From positions 1-11,943 of the forward strand of contig JAHECE010000062.1 of the NCBI GenBank assembly GCA_024641895.1: DNA of 11,943 bases. The letters are read 5' to 3'. Source of the DNA: Actinomycetales bacterium. GTDB lineage: Bacteria > Actinomycetota > Actinomycetes > Actinomycetales > JAHECE01. The translations under genes and the position numbers were made by a program. Every line of letters begins with the position of its first letter. Within the stretch, counting starts at the first letter, position 1. Shown piece after piece: positions 1 to 5,960 of the stretch. The notes under the pieces are model-generated. The model was not told where the DNA came from and searched no databases. It worked only from the letters and a program-made list of their open reading frames with translations.

Positions 1-1
1 G

Positions 2-628
2 CTCGACCAGCTCATCCGCGACTACTCGAGCAACATCGTCGAGGCGGAGGGCGCGATCGCCCAGACCATCGGTAACCTGCGCCTCGCCGAGCAGGACCAG
101 GAGGCCGACCGCGCGGCCGTGAGCGAGTGGAACGCGAAGGCGCGGGCCGCCTCGGCGCGGGCCGACCAGCTCCGGACAGCCGGCGACGCAGCCGGTGCGG
201 ACAAGTTCGACAACCTCGCCAAGGTCGCCCTGGGCAAGCAGATCGACTTCGAGAACGAGATCCGCGACAGCCAGCCGATGATCGACTCGCAGCGCGAGAT
301 CGTCGAGAAGCTCAAGAGCGGCCTCGCGAACATGAAGGACAAGCTCGGCGAGCTGCGCACCAAGCGCGACCAGCTCGTCGCGCGCGCCAAGTCCGCCGAG
401 GCGCAGGCCAAGGTCCACGAGGCGGTGGGCTCGATCAACGTCCTCGACCCGACGTCCGAGCTCGCCCGTTTCGAGGAGAAGGTCCGCCGCGACGAGGCGC
501 TGGTCATGGGTCAGTCCGAGCTCGCAGCCTCCTCGCTCGACGCGCAGTTCGAGCAGCTGGCGTCGGCGGGCGACGATCTCGAGGTCGAGGCCCGTCTCGC
601 CGCGCTCAAGGGCGGCATCCAGGACTGA
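2..628 (+). CDS. pspA: PspA/IM30 family membrane-stress protein, 3' part
   Basis: This is the C-terminal 208 residues of a PspA/IM30 (phage shock protein A) homologue; the start lies before the window. The reading frame is open from base 2 and ends at TGA 626-628. The visible part starts in the LDQLIRDY region near the N-terminus and is almost entirely charged, Ala-rich helical sequence, as expected of the long coiled-coil hairpin of this family. A stretch rich in Gln, Asp and Glu is followed by the typical NEIRDSQPMIDSQREIVEKL-type helix and the terminal DDLEVEARLAALKGG segment. Family members bind the inner face of the cytoplasmic membrane and assemble into oligomers that help to keep it intact under stress (family knowledge). 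A strong hairpin lies 17 bases after the stop. No other psp genes are visible, so its regulation cannot be judged. Confidence 0.9.
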   Translation, partial: LDQLIRDYSSNIVEAEGAIAQTIGNLRLAEQDQEADRAAVSEWNAKARAASARADQLRTAGDAAGADKFDNLAKVALGKQIDFENEIRDSQPMIDSQREIVEKLKSGLANMKDKLGELRTKRDQLVARAKSAEAQAKVHEAVGSINVLDPTSELARFEEKVRRDEALVMGQSELAASSLDAQFEQLASAGDDLEVEARLAALKGGIQD

Positions 629-645
629 CGCGAGTCCACGGCCTT

Positions 646-682
646 TGCGGCGTCCCACTGCGAACGCGGGTGGGACGCCGCA
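646..682 (+). terminator. Hairpin terminator after pspA
   Basis: A perfect 13-bp inverted repeat (TGCGGCGTCCCAC at 646-658 pairs with GTGGGACGCCGCA at 670-682) encloses an 11-base loop and begins 17 bases after the pspA stop. It is followed by GTTGTG, not a clear T-run, which is common for terminators in high-GC actinobacteria. It separates pspA from the NYN gene, whose predicted -10 element starts only 15 bases further on. Confidence 0.7.
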
Positions 683-697
683 GTTGTGCCCCGTGGC

Positions 698-703
698 TAG
701 GCT
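698..703 (+). promoter_or_regulatory. -10 element of leaderless NYN gene promoter
   Basis: TAGGCT fits the actinobacterial TANNNT -10 consensus and ends 6 bases before the ATG at 710. Transcription would therefore start at or beside the start codon, giving a leaderless mRNA. No convincing -35 hexamer is visible upstream, where the pspA terminator hairpin sits. The assignment rests on motif and spacing only. Confidence 0.5.
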
Positions 704-709
704 GAGGCC

Positions 710-1279
710 ATGTCAGACGCTTCAGGTCGCCGCACCTACGTGCTGGTCGACGGCGAGAACATCGACGCCACGCTCGGCGTGAGCGTCCTCGGCCACCGGC
801 CGAACCCCGAGCAGCGGCCCCGCTGGGACCGTGTCAGCGAGTTCGCGGAGAGGTTGTGGGACCAGCCCGTCACGGCGCTGTTCTTCCTCAACGCGAGCAG
901 CGGGCAGATGCCACTGAGCTTCATCCAGGCACTTCTCGCCATGGGGTACCACCCGATTCCGCTCTCCGGTGGCCGCGACGAGAAGGTCGTGGACATGGGT
1001 ATCCAGCGCACGCTGGAAGCCCTCGTCGGCAGGGACGGGGATGTCCTGCTCGCCAGCCACGACGGCGACTTCCTGCCCCAGATGGACTCTCTGCTGACCC
1101 CTGGGCGCCGCGTCGGGATCCTGTGCTTCCGCGAGTTCCTCAACGGACACCTCACCGAGCTCACGGGGCGAGGGCTGAACGTCTTCGACATGGAAGACGA
1201 CGTCGGCGCCTTCACCTCGGTGCTGCCGCGGGTCCGGATCATCTCCATCGAGGACTTCGACCCGCTGCGCTACCTCTGA
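710..1279 (+). CDS. NYN domain (PIN-like) protein, putative ribonuclease
   Basis: This 189-residue protein consists of little more than one NYN domain, the LabA/DUF88-type branch of the PIN-like nuclease fold. The features match the family: VLVDGENID at residues 11-19 (Asp14 and Asn17), EKVVDMGIQ around Asp95, and LLASHDGDF at 113-121 (Asp118, Asp120). These acidic residues would form the metal site that cleaves RNA. It is cytoplasmic, with no signal peptide or membrane segment. The C-terminal part (FDMEDDVGAF to the end) is a short strand-rich extension. The ATG at 710 is chosen because a TAGGCT -10 element lies 6 bases upstream, suggesting a leaderless message, and there is no separate Shine-Dalgarno spacing. 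It stands alone between two hairpins, so its partner or target RNA cannot be inferred. Nuclease activity is inferred from the family and not shown. Confidence 0.85.
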   Translation: MSDASGRRTYVLVDGENIDATLGVSVLGHRPNPEQRPRWDRVSEFAERLWDQPVTALFFLNASSGQMPLSFIQALLAMGYHPIPLSGGRDEKVVDMGIQRTLEALVGRDGDVLLASHDGDFLPQMDSLLTPGRRVGILCFREFLNGHLTELTGRGLNVFDMEDDVGAFTSVLPRVRIISIEDFDPLRYL

Positions 1280-1518
1280 CGAGGCGACCCCGGGGCACGC
1301 TCCGCCGGGCATGTCCGGGGTCGACCTCTGTCGACCGCCGGTGCTGGGCTCGCCCCCCGTCGGGGTCACCCGGGCACGGCACCGCACTTCCCGTGCCGAC
1401 TGCCGCGCGACCTCCGTGTGCGCCGTGACTCCTGCCCCGCACGCCGCATCCCGTGCCGCTGGGCCCCTTTCCGTGGGCCTGCACCTGCGCCGACTCACGG
1501 GCGACACCTTCCGCCGGT
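1280..1518. other. Non-coding GC-rich stretch before the heptad array
   Basis: Apart from the hairpin at its left edge, this stretch shows no credible gene. It contains scattered pieces such as CCGTGCCG and GTGCGCCGTG that resemble the 7-bp units of the adjoining array and may be decayed copies. Several frames stay open across it because stop codons are rare at this base composition, but the translations are Arg/Ala/Pro-rich, unlike proteins. Confidence 0.5.
1285..1323 (+). terminator. Possible terminator after the NYN gene
   Basis: A 9-bp perfect inverted repeat (CGACCCCGG at 1285-1293 with CCGGGGTCG at 1315-1323) encloses a 21-base GC-rich loop and begins 5 bases after the NYN stop. The loop is long and no T-run follows, so termination is plausible but unproven. 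Confidence 0.4.
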
Positions 1519-1656
1519 GCTGCGTGCCCAGGGCCGCGTGCTGCGTGCTGCGTGCCCAGTGCCGCGCGCCGCGTGCCGAGTGCCGCGTGCCCAGTGCCGC
1601 GTGCCGCGTGCCGCGTGCCCAGTGCCGCGTGCCGCGTGCCCAGTGCCGCGTGCCCA
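1519..1656. repeat. Heptameric tandem repeat array (19.7 units)
   Basis: The stretch reads as 19 consecutive 7-base units plus 5 bases of a twentieth, with no break in register. There are two main unit types: GCCGCGT (9 copies) and GCCCAGT (4 copies). The others are one-base variants: GCTGCGT (3), GCCCAGG, GCCGCGC and GCCGAGT (1 each). GCCCAGT units never occur next to each other. They are separated by one, two or three GCCGCGT-like units in the right half, where copies are most alike. The left half is more diverged. A 7-base period is not a multiple of three, so this is not a protein repeat. The array ends exactly where the inverted-repeat element at 1657 begins. No flanking direct repeats or transposase are seen. 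Function is unknown. Confidence 0.9.
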
Positions 1657-1752
1657 AGAATCCCCACAAGTCGCTCCGCCCCGCCGCGGGCCTCGGCGGT
1701 TCCTGCAGACTCGCCGCGCCGGAGCCCCGGGGCAGCGACTTGTGGGGATTCT
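1657..1752. repeat. 96-bp element with perfect 19-bp inverted repeats
   Basis: AGAATCCCCACAAGTCGCT at 1657-1675 is repeated exactly in inverted orientation at 1734-1752, around a 58-base GC-rich centre. The centre can form its own short hairpin (CCGCCG with CGGCGG, 1682-1700). The arms are clearly less GC-rich than their surroundings. The structure recalls paired REP-like or MITE-like palindromic elements, but no transposase is present and no target-site duplication is evident. It could equally be a folded RNA element or a protein-binding palindrome upstream of the response regulator gene. Only the symmetry is observed; the role is not known. Confidence 0.8.
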
Positions 1753-1860
1753 CGCGACAGCACCGCGCCGACCCGCTCGGAAGCACTCGGGCCAAGATTC
1801 CGACGGCACGCCCAGCGATCTCCCAGGCGACTCCCAGGGAAGGCCCGCAGAATCGTCGAC
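1753..1860 (+). promoter_or_regulatory. Upstream region of the response regulator gene
   Basis: These 108 bases must hold the promoter unless transcription starts in or before the repeats. The best -10 candidate is CAGAAT at 1848-1853, 7 bases before the GTG, which would give a leaderless message. A purine run AGGGAAGG lies about 17 bases before the GTG, too far for a normal Shine-Dalgarno. Neither assignment is strong. Confidence 0.3.
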
Positions 1861-2586
1861 GTGAATGAGAAGCGCGCGCCCGAGGCCCGGCTGCTCGTCG
1901 TCGACGACGAGCAGAACATCCGCGAGCTCCTCGCGACCTCGCTCCGGTTCGCCGGCTTCGAGGTCGCTGTCGCTCCGGACGGAGGCACCGCCCTGCGGGT
2001 CGCGACCGAGATGAGCCCCGACCTCGTGGTGCTCGACGTGATGCTGCCGGACATGAACGGCTTCACGGTCACCCGCCGCCTGCGCGAGAAGGGCGAACGC
2101 GTCCCGGTGCTCTTCCTCACGGCACGTGATGACGCCCAGGACGCGGTCACCGGGCTCACCGTCGGCGGCGACGACTACGTGACCAAGCCGTTCAGCCTCG
2201 AGGAGGTCGTCGCCCGGATCCGCGCGATCCTGCGCAGGACCCGCCCCGACGAGGCCGATGACACAGCCGTCCTGCAGTACGCCGACCTCGAGCTCGACGA
2301 GGACTCGCACGAGGTCCGCCGCGCGGGCCGCGAGATCGAGCTGTCCCCGACCGAGTTCAAGCTGCTTCGCTACCTCATGCTCAACGCCGGCCGCGTGCTG
2401 TCGAAGGCGCAGATCCTCGACCACGTGTGGGACTACGACTGGGGCGGCGACGCAGCCATCGTGGAGTCCTACATCTCCTACCTGCGCCGCAAGATCGACC
2501 ACCCACCGGAGATCGACGAGCCGGGCGAGCCCCTCATCCACACGCGTCGCGGCGTCGGTTACGTGCTGCGCACGGCCACCAAGTAG
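1861..2586 (+). CDS. OmpR/PhoB-family response regulator (PhoP-like)
   Basis: This 241-residue two-component response regulator has a receiver domain (about 9-125) with acidic pocket Asp15/Asp16, phosphoacceptor Asp59 (LVVLDVMLP), Thr87 and Lys109 (TKPF). It is followed by an OmpR-type winged-helix DNA-binding domain (about 140-238) containing LSPTEFKLLRYL, VESYISYLRRKID and the terminal HTRRGVGYVLR. Segments such as GGDDYVTKPFSLEEVVARIR and LSKAQILDHVWDYD closely recall Mycobacterium tuberculosis PhoP. Orthology is likely but not proven, so no symbol is given. Phosphorylated by its kinase, it would bind promoter DNA as a dimer. GTG 1861 is chosen because it places the receiver domain at the normal distance from the N-terminus, while upstream codons translate only repeat DNA. 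It lacks a good Shine-Dalgarno. The histidine kinase gene starts 4 bases after its stop. Confidence 0.93.
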   Translation: MNEKRAPEARLLVVDDEQNIRELLATSLRFAGFEVAVAPDGGTALRVATEMSPDLVVLDVMLPDMNGFTVTRRLREKGERVPVLFLTARDDAQDAVTGLTVGGDDYVTKPFSLEEVVARIRAILRRTRPDEADDTAVLQYADLELDEDSHEVRRAGREIELSPTEFKLLRYLMLNAGRVLSKAQILDHVWDYDWGGDAAIVESYISYLRRKIDHPPEIDEPGEPLIHTRRGVGYVLRTATK

Positions 2587-2590
2587 TCCG

Positions 2591-4141
2591 ATGTCGATCC
2601 CCCCGACGAGCGGGGCGAGCGGCAAGTGGCGAAGCCTGCCGTTGCGCGTCCGCCTCGCCGCGCTGACCACCGCGCTCCTCGTCGCGGGCCTCGGCATCGC
2701 GGGCGCGGCCACCGTGACCCTGCTGCGCGGCTACCTCGTGCAGGCCGTCGACGAGCGACTGGTCGCCAGCGCCGCCGAGCTGGCCCGCTCCACCCCCAGC
2801 GCGCGGGACAGGGACGCGTCCCAGCTCCCCAGCGACTTCTACCTCCTCTACACGCCCACCGAGGGCGAGGCCAGGGAGCGCATCCAAGCCCGACTCCTCG
2901 AGCTGGCCGGGCGGCCGAACGTCCCCGAGCTCACGACGGCACAGCTGCTGGCCCGGCAAGGCGAGCCGTTCACCACCCGCGGCCAGGGCCCGCTCGGGTC
3001 CTGGCGCGTCGTGATGTACCCCGTCCGAAGCGTCCAGGGGCTGGCGGGCAGCGTGGCGATCGCCCTCCCCCTGCGCGACGTCGAGGCGACCCTGACCCAG
3101 ATCCGCCGGGTGCTGATGGTCAGCGGCCTGGCGATCGTGCTCCTCGGCGGGCTGGCCGGCTCGATGGCCGTCCGGCGGGCCCTGCAGCCGCTTCGCGACG
3201 TCGAGGCGACCGCGCATGCCTTCGCGGCGGGAGACCTCGCCCGGCGCGTCCCCGCCGAGCCCCCGACCACCGAGGTCGGCAGTCTGGCCCTCTCGCTCAA
3301 CGGGATGCTCGCGCAGATCGAGCGAGCGTTCGCCGCCCAGGCGGCCTCGGAGGAGCGGATGCGCCGCTTCGTCGCCGACGCCAGTCACGAGCTCCGGACC
3401 CCGCTGTCGACCGTGCGCGGCTACGGCGAGCTCTATCGCATGGGCGCGATCGCGGGCGACGAGATCGCTCCGGCGATGCGGCGTATCGAGGACGAGGCGA
3501 TCCGGATGGGCGCCCTCGTCAACGACCTCTTGCAGCTCGCGAAGCTCGACGAGGGCCGGCCGCTCAACCGCACTCCCGTCGACCTGCGGGTACTCGCCGG
3601 GGACGCCGTCGCCGACCTCAGGGCGCTCGACCCGGGCCGCCCGGTGCGGCTCGTGGACCTCACCGCGGGCGCGGCCAGCGGCACCGTCGCCGACGTCCTC
3701 GTTCTCGGTGACGAGGGTCGCCTCCGCCAGGTGGTCTCCAACCTGATCGGCAACGTCGCCAGGCACACCCCACCCGGGACGCCGGCCGAGATCGCGCTCG
3801 GGCGCGAGCCGGCACCCGGTCCCGGGTATCCGAGGGCGCCCGGATCGTCCTCCCCCGGTGAGCTGGCGAGCCGGGGACGCCCGGGCGACGTCGTCCTCGA
3901 GGTCCGCGACCACGGACCGGGGATCCCGGAGCAGGATGCCGAGCGCGTCTTCGAGCGCTTCTTCCGCATCGACTCGTCCCGCGCCCGGACGTCGGGCGGC
4001 ACCGGGCTCGGGCTGGCGATCGTCGCGGCCATCGTCGCTGCTCATGGCGGATCCGTCCGCGTCAGACCGACCCCGGGCGGCGGGACGACGATCCGGCTCA
4101 CGCTTCCGCCGATCGCCGTCGACGACGGGGACCCGGCCTGA
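2591..4141 (+). CDS. Sensor histidine kinase, partner of the upstream regulator
   Basis: This 516-residue membrane histidine kinase has a short cytoplasmic N-terminus and a first membrane helix at about 22-45. An extracytoplasmic sensor region of about 130 residues follows, then a second helix at about 174-195, a HAMP domain (RRALQPLRDVEATAHAF onward, about 195-248) and the dimerisation/phosphorylation helix with H-box FVADASHELRTPLS (His266). The ATPase domain carries the N-box (NLIGNVARHT, Asn384/Asn388), the DHGPGIP box (Asp440), the F-box ERFFR and the GGTGLGLAIV G-box (about 469-478). It would autophosphorylate His266 and pass the phosphate to Asp59 of the regulator. A Gly/Pro/Ser-rich stretch of about 30 residues (about 405-434) is inserted between the N and D boxes. 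ATG 2591, 4 bases after the regulator stop, implies coupled translation. The signal sensed is unknown. Confidence 0.93.
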   Translation: MSIPPTSGASGKWRSLPLRVRLAALTTALLVAGLGIAGAATVTLLRGYLVQAVDERLVASAAELARSTPSARDRDASQLPSDFYLLYTPTEGEARERIQARLLELAGRPNVPELTTAQLLARQGEPFTTRGQGPLGSWRVVMYPVRSVQGLAGSVAIALPLRDVEATLTQIRRVLMVSGLAIVLLGGLAGSMAVRRALQPLRDVEATAHAFAAGDLARRVPAEPPTTEVGSLALSLNGMLAQIERAFAAQAASEERMRRFVADASHELRTPLSTVRGYGELYRMGAIAGDEIAPAMRRIEDEAIRMGALVNDLLQLAKLDEGRPLNRTPVDLRVLAGDAVADLRALDPGRPVRLVDLTAGAASGTVADVLVLGDEGRLRQVVSNLIGNVARHTPPGTPAEIALGREPAPGPGYPRAPGSSSPGELASRGRPGDVVLEVRDHGPGIPEQDAERVFERFFRIDSSRARTSGGTGLGLAIVAAIVAAHGGSVRVRPTPGGGTTIRLTLPPIAVDDGDPA

Positions 4142-4282
4142 GGGCCTCACGCGAGCCCCGTCGCTCGAGGTGCCGGGACGAGGCGCGCGGGAAGAGACCG
4201 GCCGAGACGTTTGCGCAGCCCAGCTACGACGACAAGAAGTCGATCATTCACATAGCGCGCACGGTCGCCGGTCGGAAGTGTC
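4142..4282. other. Intergenic stretch between kinase and HD-type genes
   Basis: No gene is seen here. The stretch becomes relatively AT-richer around 4225-4255, as is common before a promoter. No clear intrinsic terminator for the kinase gene was found. Confidence 0.4.
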
Positions 4283-4288
4283 TACGAT
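4283..4288 (+). promoter_or_regulatory. -10 element of the HD-type gene
   Basis: TACGAT in the context GTGTCTACGATGG is a good actinobacterial -10 element. It predicts a transcript start near 4295 and an untranslated leader of about 28 bases, which carries the GAGGAC ribosome binding site at 4311-4316. The hexamer at the expected -35 position (near 4260-4265) is poor. Confidence 0.5.
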
Positions 4289-4322
4289 GGGGCCGCTTTG
4301 GTTCCCGATCGAGGACATACGT

Positions 4323-5303
4323 ATGGGCGTCAACGACGCACCTCAGTGGTTGATCTCGGCCTTCATCCGCGCCTGTGTGGGCGCTGGTTCAAAGGCATCT
4401 CGTGCTGACCTCGAGGCGGCCGCGCACCGCCTCCTCGCGCGCTGGGACGAGCCGGGTCGTTTCCACCACAACATCAAGCACCTCGTCGACGTCCTGGCCA
4501 AGGTCGACCAGCTCGCCGAGGAGACCCACACACCGGACCTCGTGCGGCTCGCGGCCTGGTACCACGGCGCCGTGTTCAGCTCGGCTCCGAACAGCGCCTA
4601 CGCCCAGCGCGGTGGTGAGGACGAGACGGCCAGCGCCGAGCTCGCCGCCACCGAGCTGACGCAGCTTCAGGTGCCCCCGGAGAATGTCGCCCGGGTCCAG
4701 GAGATCATCACCGGCATCGCGCGGCACCGGGACGTCGGCGACGTCGACGTCCAGGCCCTGTGCGACGCCGAGCTCGCGACCCTCGCCGTCGAGCCGCAGC
4801 GCTACGCCGCGTACCGCCGGGACGTGCGGGCCGAGTACGCCCACATCCCCACGCGCGACTACGTGACGGCACGGATCGCGATCCTGACGAAGCTGCTCGG
4901 GCGTAAGCAGCTGTTTGCGAGCCCGCTGGGCCAGCCGTGGGAGGATCCCGCCAGGCAGAACCTCCAGGCCGAGCTGCAGCGGCTGCGCGGCGAGCTCGAG
5001 GCACTGCCGCCCGAGCCGGTCGGCGACGACGCTTCGGCCGAGGGCGCACCCAAGGCTGCGATCCCGATCGGCGTGCACGCCGAGGGAGTCGAGGCAGCCT
5101 TGGCGGCCTTGACCGGCGAGATCGACATGTCGGACACGTCGACGCGCGGGATCCCCCGCGTACCCAGCGTCGCCGGGACCCTCGGCCGCTCCAGCGTCGA
5201 GGTCGCATCCCCGGCGAAGCGGGACACAGCACCGGTCATCAAGCGCCACGAGAAGAAGACCGCCGAGCGCGAGGTGAAGCGGGACCTGCCGGGCAGGTCC
5301 TGA
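4323..5303 (+). CDS. HD-superfamily phosphohydrolase relative, HD dyad altered
   Basis: This 326-residue cytoplasmic protein has an N-terminal region (about 5-200) that matches the predicted metal-dependent HD-superfamily phosphohydrolases (COG4339 type): RFHHNIKHL at 46-54, LAAWYHGAVF at 76-85, GGEDETAS at 97-104, IARHRD near His135, and CDAELATLAVEPQRYAAYRRDVRAEYAHI from 147. The residue after His81 is Gly, where the family typically has the metal-binding Asp of the HD dyad, so activity may be changed or lost. After about residue 205 the protein becomes polar and probably disordered, ending in a strongly basic segment (KRHEKKTAEREVKRDLPGRS). ATG 4323 is chosen for its GAGGAC ribosome binding site 6 bases upstream. 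The in-frame ATG at 4287 overlaps the -10 element. The substrate is unknown. Confidence 0.82.
   Translation: MGVNDAPQWLISAFIRACVGAGSKASRADLEAAAHRLLARWDEPGRFHHNIKHLVDVLAKVDQLAEETHTPDLVRLAAWYHGAVFSSAPNSAYAQRGGEDETASAELAATELTQLQVPPENVARVQEIITGIARHRDVGDVDVQALCDAELATLAVEPQRYAAYRRDVRAEYAHIPTRDYVTARIAILTKLLGRKQLFASPLGQPWEDPARQNLQAELQRLRGELEALPPEPVGDDASAEGAPKAAIPIGVHAEGVEAALAALTGEIDMSDTSTRGIPRVPSVAGTLGRSSVEVASPAKRDTAPVIKRHEKKTAEREVKRDLPGRS
5282..5300 (+). terminator. Hairpin at the 3' end of the HD-type gene
   Basis: GGACCTG (5282-5288) and CAGGTCC (5294-5300) form a 7-bp perfect stem with a 5-base loop, ending exactly before the stop codon TGA. It is short and has no T-run. It may terminate transcription or protect the 3' end, or it may simply reflect codon choice. 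Confidence 0.35.
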
Positions 5304-5509
5304 CCCGGTTCCGACCGCGTCCTCCGACGCGCAGCCCTCACCTCGGGTTCTCGCCGCGGGCTTGTCCCACCCCGGTACGCCTGTGCCCACCGACGGGACA
5401 GCCCCGCGAACGCGCCCGGGCACCTTGCTCGCCCGGCCCACAGGTCGGCGCCGCTCCGGTCCGTCCCCAGGCAGCAGCCAGGCCGACGGCTGCGCCCGGC
5501 CTGCGTCAC
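5304..5509. other. Intergenic stretch before the WXG100 gene
   Basis: No gene is supported. A short open frame beginning at 5362 gives a Pro/Thr/Arg-rich translation with no family resemblance and runs into the WXG100 start, so it is regarded as chance. Confidence 0.4.
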
Positions 5510-5515
5510 TAGCGT
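5510..5515 (+). promoter_or_regulatory. -10 element of the WXG100 gene
   Basis: TAGCGT in the context TCACTAGCGTCG fits the TANNNT consensus and would start transcription near 5522. That leaves a leader of about 46 bases containing the purine-rich ribosome binding site GGAGAGGACGGAG just before ATG 5568. No good -35 hexamer is seen. Confidence 0.4.
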
Positions 5516-5567
5516 CGCCTCCGTACCCCCCGCCGCCGAGCAGGGGCCGACGGAGAGGACGGAGCCG

Positions 5568-5855
5568 ATGAGGTTCGAGGTCGACAGTGCGCAGGTGGCC
5601 CAGGCGGCCGGCGCAGCACGGATGTCCGGCGCAGCCATCCATACCGAGGTGACGGCCATGCTCCGCCACCTCACCGAGCTTCAGGCCTGCTGGCGCGGCG
5701 GGGCGGCAGCGTCCTTCGAGGGCGTCCTCGGGGAGTGGCGGGCAACCCAGGTGCACGTCGAGGCCTCGCTCGAACACATCTCCCAGGCGCTCGACGGCGC
5801 CGCACGGCAGTACGCGGACGCGGAGACCGCGGCCACCCGGCTCTTCGCGTACTAG
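5568..5855 (+). CDS. WXG100 family (ESAT-6-like) protein
   Basis: This 95-residue protein has the layout of the WXG100 superfamily: two amphipathic helices joined by a turn bearing a W-x-G motif (CWRGGAAASF, residues 44-53). The sequence YADAE near the C-terminus matches the Y-x-x-x-D/E signal of type VII (ESX) secretion substrates. There is no N-terminal signal peptide, as usual in this family. Family members form helical-hairpin dimers and are secreted by an FtsK/SpoIIIE-type ATPase complex. No EccC, EccD, MycP, partner WXG100 or polymorphic toxin gene lies nearby, so it is an orphan. The ATG is preceded by a strong purine-rich ribosome binding site (GGAGAGGACGGAG). Its export and partner are inferred only from the family. 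Confidence 0.88.
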   Translation: MRFEVDSAQVAQAAGAARMSGAAIHTEVTAMLRHLTELQACWRGGAAASFEGVLGEWRATQVHVEASLEHISQALDGAARQYADAETAATRLFAY

Positions 5856-5947
5856 GTCCGGACCGATCCGGCCTGAGCAACCCGACCGTCGGACACGTCG
5901 GCCGACCCGCATCCTCGCTGCGCCAGTCGCAACCAGGGGTGCCGGGT

Positions 5948-5953
5948 TACCCT
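5948..5953 (+). promoter_or_regulatory. -10 element of leaderless DUF4031 gene
   Basis: TACCCT fits TANNNT and ends 7 bases before ATG 5961, so transcription should begin at or within a base or two of the start codon. No Shine-Dalgarno sequence lies before the ATG (TCGGGCCC), which agrees with a leaderless message. Confidence 0.5.
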
Positions 5954-5960
5954 CGGGCCC

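Noticed and set aside
1519..1656. CRISPR array
   Set aside because: The units are only 7 bases and contiguous, with no spacers and no cas genes nearby.
722..1795. Long minus-strand open frame opposite the NYN gene and array
   Set aside because: It is the antisense shadow of a real gene plus repeat DNA; the composition (GTRHWARGTRH repeats) is an artefact of high GC and the heptads.
1311..1868. Open frames across the heptad array giving Arg/Val/Pro/Cys repeat proteins on the plus strand
   Set aside because: All three frames stay open because the units contain no stop codons. The 7-base period gives a 21-base translation cycle with no family resemblance and no ribosome binding site.
4287..4322. 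ATG 4287 as start of the HD-type gene
   Set aside because: It overlaps the predicted -10 element and would lie upstream of the likely transcript start; ATG 4323 has GAGGAC 6 bases upstream.
5362..5571. Small open frame before the WXG100 gene
   Set aside because: Pro/Thr/Arg-rich translation, no ribosome binding site, runs through the likely WXG100 promoter into its start codon.
5854..5876. Palindromic GGTCCGGACC after the WXG100 gene as terminator
   Set aside because: The 10-base palindrome leaves no room for a loop, and the longer pairing with the following CCGG is too short to be convincing.
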